Assembly: GCA_036939975.1 (NCBI GenBank)
Contig: JALLPB010000085.1
Coordinates: 1 to 25,479 of the forward strand
Length of the DNA: 25,479 nt
Source of the DNA: Cyclostephanos tholiformis
Lineage: Eukaryota > Bacillariophyta > Thalassiosirophyceae > Thalassiosirales > Thalassiosiraceae
Direction of reading: 5' to 3'
Part shown: in pieces, positions 21,101-25,479 of the stretch
Layout: every line of letters begins with the position of its first letter
How positions within the stretch are numbered: position 1 is the first letter of the stretch
The notes under the pieces: generated by a model
What the model was told of the DNA's origin: nothing
Database searches by the model: none
The model's input: the letters and a program-made list of their open reading frames with translations, nothing else
Program-made: the position numbers and the translations under genes

Positions 21101-24100
21101 GGCACTGTGGTGACAATTTGAGACAACTGAGATGTAGAAAAATAACATTTCATGTTAGTGTTGCCTATGATGACTGAAATTAGTTTTAAGAAAATACGTA
21201 CCGCCCAAGCCATACGTTGACGCAGTTGGTCAATTCCGAACAGTGCCACCTCTGTCCAAACAACTTTCTTCTGATTGTTCAGCGTATCCGACGACGATAT
21301 AGTAATCTCGTTACTACGAACGTCGAATACTTCAGTGAGGCTCGGATCGTTTGACACTTCCCCAATAGATCCACAAACAACGACACCTCCATCATTATCA
21401 GACTTGGGAGTAGCACCAAAGTACCTGATCAAAGATTCAACAAAGTAAAGCAGTGCATTTTTTATGAGTATAGTTTTGTTTCTCAAGAACAAGGTTAGCC
21501 GAATTTGTACGTTGATACTCACTCTGCCACGGCATCCGTCTTCAGCTCACTAATAAGATCACGGTACGCGATGATGTCGCCAAGTCGACCCACCTTGACT
21601 ATATCGGGCTCTTTTGCCCTGGTCACCCATCTGTTCATCTAAAGACAAATGAAAAAAGATAATCGTTGGGGATTTTTTCTTTGAAAACAAAGCATGCACT
21701 TGAAGAACTGTCACTTACCGGGTGAGCGGGGATTTTCCGAGTTGCATTACCATAATAAGGGAAAATAAGATACCAGCCTGGATGACCCTCCCATCCTTGC
21801 GACCATTTTTGGATGTTATATGAACCTCCAGGGCTGAAGAGAAAATAAATCATTGAGTCGGCAAAAGTGTTATCGCAGAAGGTGACGTATCCCAAATGAA
21901 ACTTACTGATTGGTAACCCAACCCGAAAAGTCGTAGACGTTGAGGTGATCAGGATGTACGTGATAGTAACAGTCAGATCCTACTTGGAGCTGAATGTGGA
22001 TTGGATCAGAATCTTGATCCCAATCTGTCGCATCGCACAATGAGGTGCGATCAACATCAATCACATATTCATTCTTATTAGTACTTGCGATGATTGCATT
22101 TGTCAACGCCGTGATGGTACTCGCGCCCAGCGCTGAGGGTGCGGGGCAAGTTCTACGCTCAACTACCCAACGTGACCTAGTCTTGGCACACGGCGACTCC
22201 ATTCTGCTTTCCATTACTAGGCCTTGAATGGCATACACTTCCCTGCCAGTTAGGCTGAAAAGGTCAAGGACAAGGGTTGTATTCATGGTCATCATCACCT
22301 CGCCAACAGGATTCGTTGCCGAGCATGCGGTTGACAAGGTGCTCAAAAAGCACGTATCTTCGTTTATGAATGAACGTTGGACGTTGGAACACTTGAGCTT
22401 CTCGTCTGTGTTAACGAAGGCCTGGCCTCCGCCATCAACCAGAACCTTAGCGGTCCGATTGCCCGGTGGGTCATTAATTGATGGGCCATTGTCTTCTAAC
22501 TGGATGCTCGGGGTCCACTGTAACCATTCCCCAGATGGCAATTTTCCGAAAATTGGTGCATCATATTCCTCGGCAAATGGCGGAATCAAATCACAGATGG
22601 CCCCATTGAAGCCATTGCGAAGAAGGAGTTCTTGGCCTCTCATCATTGGATAGTTGAATAAATCAGAGGCAGTCTCGTCCCAAATCTCGCTGCCGTCAAA
22701 CATGAAGACGCTCTGGGGCAGGTAAGACTCGTACCCAGTAAAATTGATAAGAGGCTTCGTGAAGTGTGGTATTGGAGAACAGTAAAGATTCAATGAGATG
22801 AGAACATAACAAAAAAGGCGATGCATCCTTTACTCGCTAATCTTACGTTTCCAATATCCAATAACCTTTCGCGTCCATCTGGCAAAGTAACACGAAGTCG
22901 TCCATTTGGATAACGAAACAGTCCACCTTGGGGAGCATCGGGATTATTACTATTGAAAGAGACTTGCGTCGTGTTGGTGAACTGATAAGGCCAGTCGTCG
23001 AGGAGATGGAGTCCATTCCTGGCAATGGCACGTGGCCAACCGTTGGCTGACATTAATTTCAATGAGATAGTGCATAGTTGTGAGTTCGTGATTAATATCT
23101 GAAAAAGTAATACGCACATGTGTCATGATGATACTCACTTCTCAAAACTATGGCGGGGGGTTTGCCAACTCGCAAATGATCAATATTTGGTCCGCCATTC
23201 TGCTCAACCACAAGGAGTTTGATGGTATTATTACCGGCATTCAAGTCAACATCGACCAGCTCAGAATACTTCCAGTAGGACCAGCTACCAGTGTAGAAAA
23301 AGTCGTAAGAGGGGCGAACAACTACGCCGTTCACTTGTAGCTGCATTTTTCTGTTACCATTGTAAGATGTTGAGGACATAGAATAGCGAACGGAGATAGG
23401 GCGTACACCAGCGGATGGAATATTGACAGTGAACTCAACATAATCGTTTGTACCACCCATGTCGTAGAAACCGGTGCCGGAATATCCGTAAACGGTGAGA
23501 GTCGGGGCAGCGGTCCAAAATGCACCAAGACCAGGGGTTTTAACTTGGGAAGCACTATCGGCCTCGTAAATCGTCGTGGTCAAATTTTCTTCCGCTTTCA
23601 CAGTTTCGAAGGTAGTAATAATATAGGCATCGGAATTGGTATTGAGACGATCTTGTTGGATGTAACTATACTTCCTCCATTTACTGTTCGGGCTGCAGGG
23701 ATGATCGGACCGCGCGGGTTGAGCAGTGGCATCCCACTTGGAATTGGCTCGTTTACGATAGTATTCGCGGTGGCTCGTCTTCGGCAGGTCAATCTGCATT
23801 CGGATGTAGGCAGCGCGTTTCGCTGCACTGCTGGTGGTCCACATTCCATCGGAGACAATGGCATCGATCTCGCTTCTCTTGGGACCAAAGGTGGTCATTT
23901 CCAAGAACCTTGCGATCTGCTTCCGTTCGGATATAAATCCGTCCTTCGTGAGGATGACGTACCTGTCATTGGCATCTTGGAGTTCAGGCAATACTACCGT
24001 TGTTGAATTGACATTCTTTTGGGGGGAGGCGAGCGGACCTGGAGAGGACTCCCAACCTTTGCCGTTATAAGACCTGGCGAGAGGAATGAGAGTGCCTGAT

Positions 24101-24744
24101 TCGGATCCCTTGCGGAGAAAAATACCACAGAAAGTGTCTGAGGCAGCGGGAGCGACATTTTTAACTCCAGCGGTGATGACGACCATGGCTGCGCCCGGGA
24201 GAGGACATGAAAGCACTGGATTGTCGTTAGGCAGAACAGGAGAGTTGGTAGGCTTCTTCGTGGGCTGACTCGATGGACTGAACGTTGTCGGCGCAGTAGT
24301 GGTTGGTGAACTCGTGGGTTGTCTCGACGTCGGGCGATCAGTTGAAGGCTTGGACGTTGGCCGATTCGTCGGAGCCGAAGTTGGTTTATCCGTTGGAATC
24401 TGAGTCGGCTTAAATGTGGTTGGCATTCTGGAAGTAGGAACATTGGTTGGCGTTCTGGTTGAAGGAGAAGCAGTAGGAGTCCGAGTCGGCTTAAATGTGG
24501 TTGGCGTTCTAGTAGTAGGAACGTTGGTTGGCTTTCTAGTAGTAGGAACATTGGTTGGCCTTCTGGTGGAAGTAGGAGATTTGGTTGCCTGCAGAGCGCG
24601 AGCGCGAAGTTGGTGGTCGACGTCGTCGGTGTTGACCACCGAGCCGACGCCCCCGCCACCACCGCGACCACGGGGAAGGAGTGATGCCGCCGAAGCGACA
24701 TGGAGTAAGGCGAGAGAGCAAAGAATCTTGGAGATTATCATCAT
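15131..24744 (-). CDS. Secreted DUF1800-DUF1501 fusion protein with CBM-like and Cys-rich modules (18 exons, 2,700 aa)
   Basis: Exons (5' to 3'): 24744-23139, 23046-22847, 22754-21907, 21833-21719, 21638-21523, 21424-21202, 21126-21002, 20897-20758, 20669-19754, 19668-19580, 19485-19383, 19285-18811, 18729-18402, 18324-16868, 16782-16722, 16613-16170, 16066-15895, 15815-15131. They sum to 8,103 nt, with phase kept at all 17 introns (73-108 bp; mostly GTRAGT/C, a few GTAAGA, GTACGT or GTATGT). Residues 1-20 look like a signal peptide (LALLHVASAA). Residues 53-169 are a PT-rich linker. DUF1800 begins at about 278 (ARFLEMTTFGPKRSEID), continues in ENFAREVMQLFTIGL (1113-1127) and YTNEDIESLARAWTGF (1149-1164), and ends after FLCLRIMQRFSFSNPSRRFV (1843-1862). 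CBM6/35-like modules interrupt it at about 392-526 and 1586-1788. DUF1501 spans about 2133-2540: YFFLNGGLDSYH, GGYDTH and DHGWGGHHFMFGGAVKGG. Two six-Cys repeats end the protein (2603-2638, 2658-2693). DUF1501 belongs to the alkaline-phosphatase-like fold group; DUF1800 has no known reaction. An extracellular or wall-associated role is inferred from the signal peptide and sugar-binding-like modules. The weakest joint is intron 2, with an AAG acceptor. Confidence 0.9.
24238..24588 (-). repeat. Tandem-repetitive DNA coding for the Pro-Thr-rich linker
   Basis: This part of the first exon encodes residues 53-169 as degenerate PTxxPT units. At DNA level a 28-bp block recurs 81 bp apart (24402-24429 and 24483-24510, one mismatch), and a GTAGGAAC(A/G)TTGGTTGGC block recurs several times at 24434-24558. 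This points to growth by unequal exchange. Such linkers are common in secreted diatom proteins and probably act as an O-glycosylated spacer (inference). Confidence 0.85.
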
Positions 24745-25479
24745 TGATATCTATTCCAAGTATTTACGATTGCCTCGGAAATTTATGTTGAAATTGGGTT
24801 GTAGAGAGGTATGGTAGTATCTTGATGGTAAGCTCTCTCTCTCTGCTCTAAGAAGAGCTGTGCAATTGCAAGTTCGTGATTCACCGAAATACATTTTCCA
24901 ATTCAATTGAGTTTCTCTTTTCCGGTAGTAATAATTAACATTCCGCGCTTTCTGGGATTGTAATACTAGGAATCCCTAACTACTTCGTAGAGGAGTACTC
25001 TAGTAAATAATACACTATTGTAATATTTATAGTAAGATGGAAAAATAATTCAACTGAATTGAAAAGTGTAATACCGTTTAAATAAAAGTGTAGTCCATTT
25101 CAGAAGGGCTCGGTGCTTTGTTTGTTCCCGAATGCTTTCATTACACGATTAACGAGTCCGAGTCCCGAATCCTTTTTGTTCTCTCCGAATAGGCAAAAAC
25201 CCATAGTACATAAGACACATGTTACGCCAAATATTTACTACGTGTAACATATCAATTGACCGGGCACTTTGCGAATTTGTCTTTTCGGAGGCTCTGAGAG
25301 AGTATCAACCTATTTTATTATTTAGTTCCTACGTCAATCTGTACAGGAAGTGTTCGCAAAGTGTTAGCAAAGTGTTCGCAAAGTGTTGAGGTTGAGGGAA
25401 TAGCGAGAGAAAATAAATGAGAGAGCAGGAGATACCGTACCATAGGATGAGCTGTTTAGACAAACACAAACAACATGAT
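24745..25479. other. Upstream region of the DUF1800-DUF1501 gene
   Basis: These 735 bases precede the start codon of the large minus-strand gene and should include its promoter. A short CT microsatellite lies at about 24832-24844. An inverted 7-bp pair ATGTTAC/GTAACAT sits at 25219-25250. The 11-bp tandem repeat is listed separately. No coding sequence is recognised. Confidence 0.6.
25350..25387. repeat. 11-bp tandem repeat (3.5 copies) with a distant inverted copy
   Basis: The unit GTGTTCGCAAA occurs at 25350-25360, 25361-25371 (one mismatch, GTGTTAGCAAA) and 25372-25382, with a partial GTGTT after it. The reverse complement CACTTTGCGAA stands alone at 25265-25275. The array is about 0.6 kb upstream of the large gene. 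It could be a cluster of binding sites or simply a minisatellite. Confidence 0.85.

Noticed and set aside
15131..24744. Reading the minus-strand region as several separate genes (a frame per exon, including Met-led frames at 18331, 20757 and 22826)
   Set aside because: Each internal Met-led frame begins in an intron or exon interior. Splice joining gives perfect phase continuity across all 17 introns, and family motifs are rebuilt across junctions.
1..25479. CRISPR arrays, rRNA or tRNA genes
   Set aside because: No regularly spaced identical repeats with unique spacers, and no cloverleaf with TPsiC-like arm or conserved rRNA core sequence was noticed on either strand; a covariance search was not possible here.

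Overview
The window looks like nuclear DNA of a stramenopile alga, most probably a diatom. The reasons are short introns (73-108 bp) with GTRAGT-type donors, long eukaryotic multi-domain genes, a secreted protein with a Pro-Thr-rich linker, and a small ORF with a motif I associate with diatom proteins. There is no bacterial operon structure. Taxonomic assignment is inference.

Layout. (1) 28-938, minus: a decayed Tc1/mariner-type transposase with a frameshift, cut short near the left edge. (2) 1393-5763, plus: a complete four-exon HECT E3 ubiquitin ligase of the UBE3C/UPL7/Hul5 type (1,371 aa). (3) 6540-12479, minus: a three-exon divergent kinesin-like protein of about 1,920 aa. It is convergent with the HECT gene, and its motor has degenerate switch motifs. 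(4) 12480-15130: gene-poor sequence rich in homopolymer C/G tracts, with one plausible small ORF at 14042-14494 (plus) and one undetermined base at 13825. (5) 15131-24744, minus: a single 18-exon gene for a secreted protein of 2,700 aa. It fuses DUF1800 and DUF1501, two families usually encoded by neighbouring genes in bacteria. DUF1800 is interrupted by CBM6/35-like modules, and Cys-rich cassettes sit inside it and at the C-terminus. (6) 24745-25479: upstream sequence with an 11-bp tandem repeat and an inverted copy.

The most noteworthy item is the DUF1800-DUF1501 fusion. I joined all 17 introns by hand; reading phase is kept throughout, and family-signature motifs are rebuilt exactly across several junctions (for example the FTIGL and DHGWGG motifs). 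The HECT and kinesin genes are housekeeping-like, and nothing in the sequence links the genes functionally. Domain calls come from motif recognition, not database searches.
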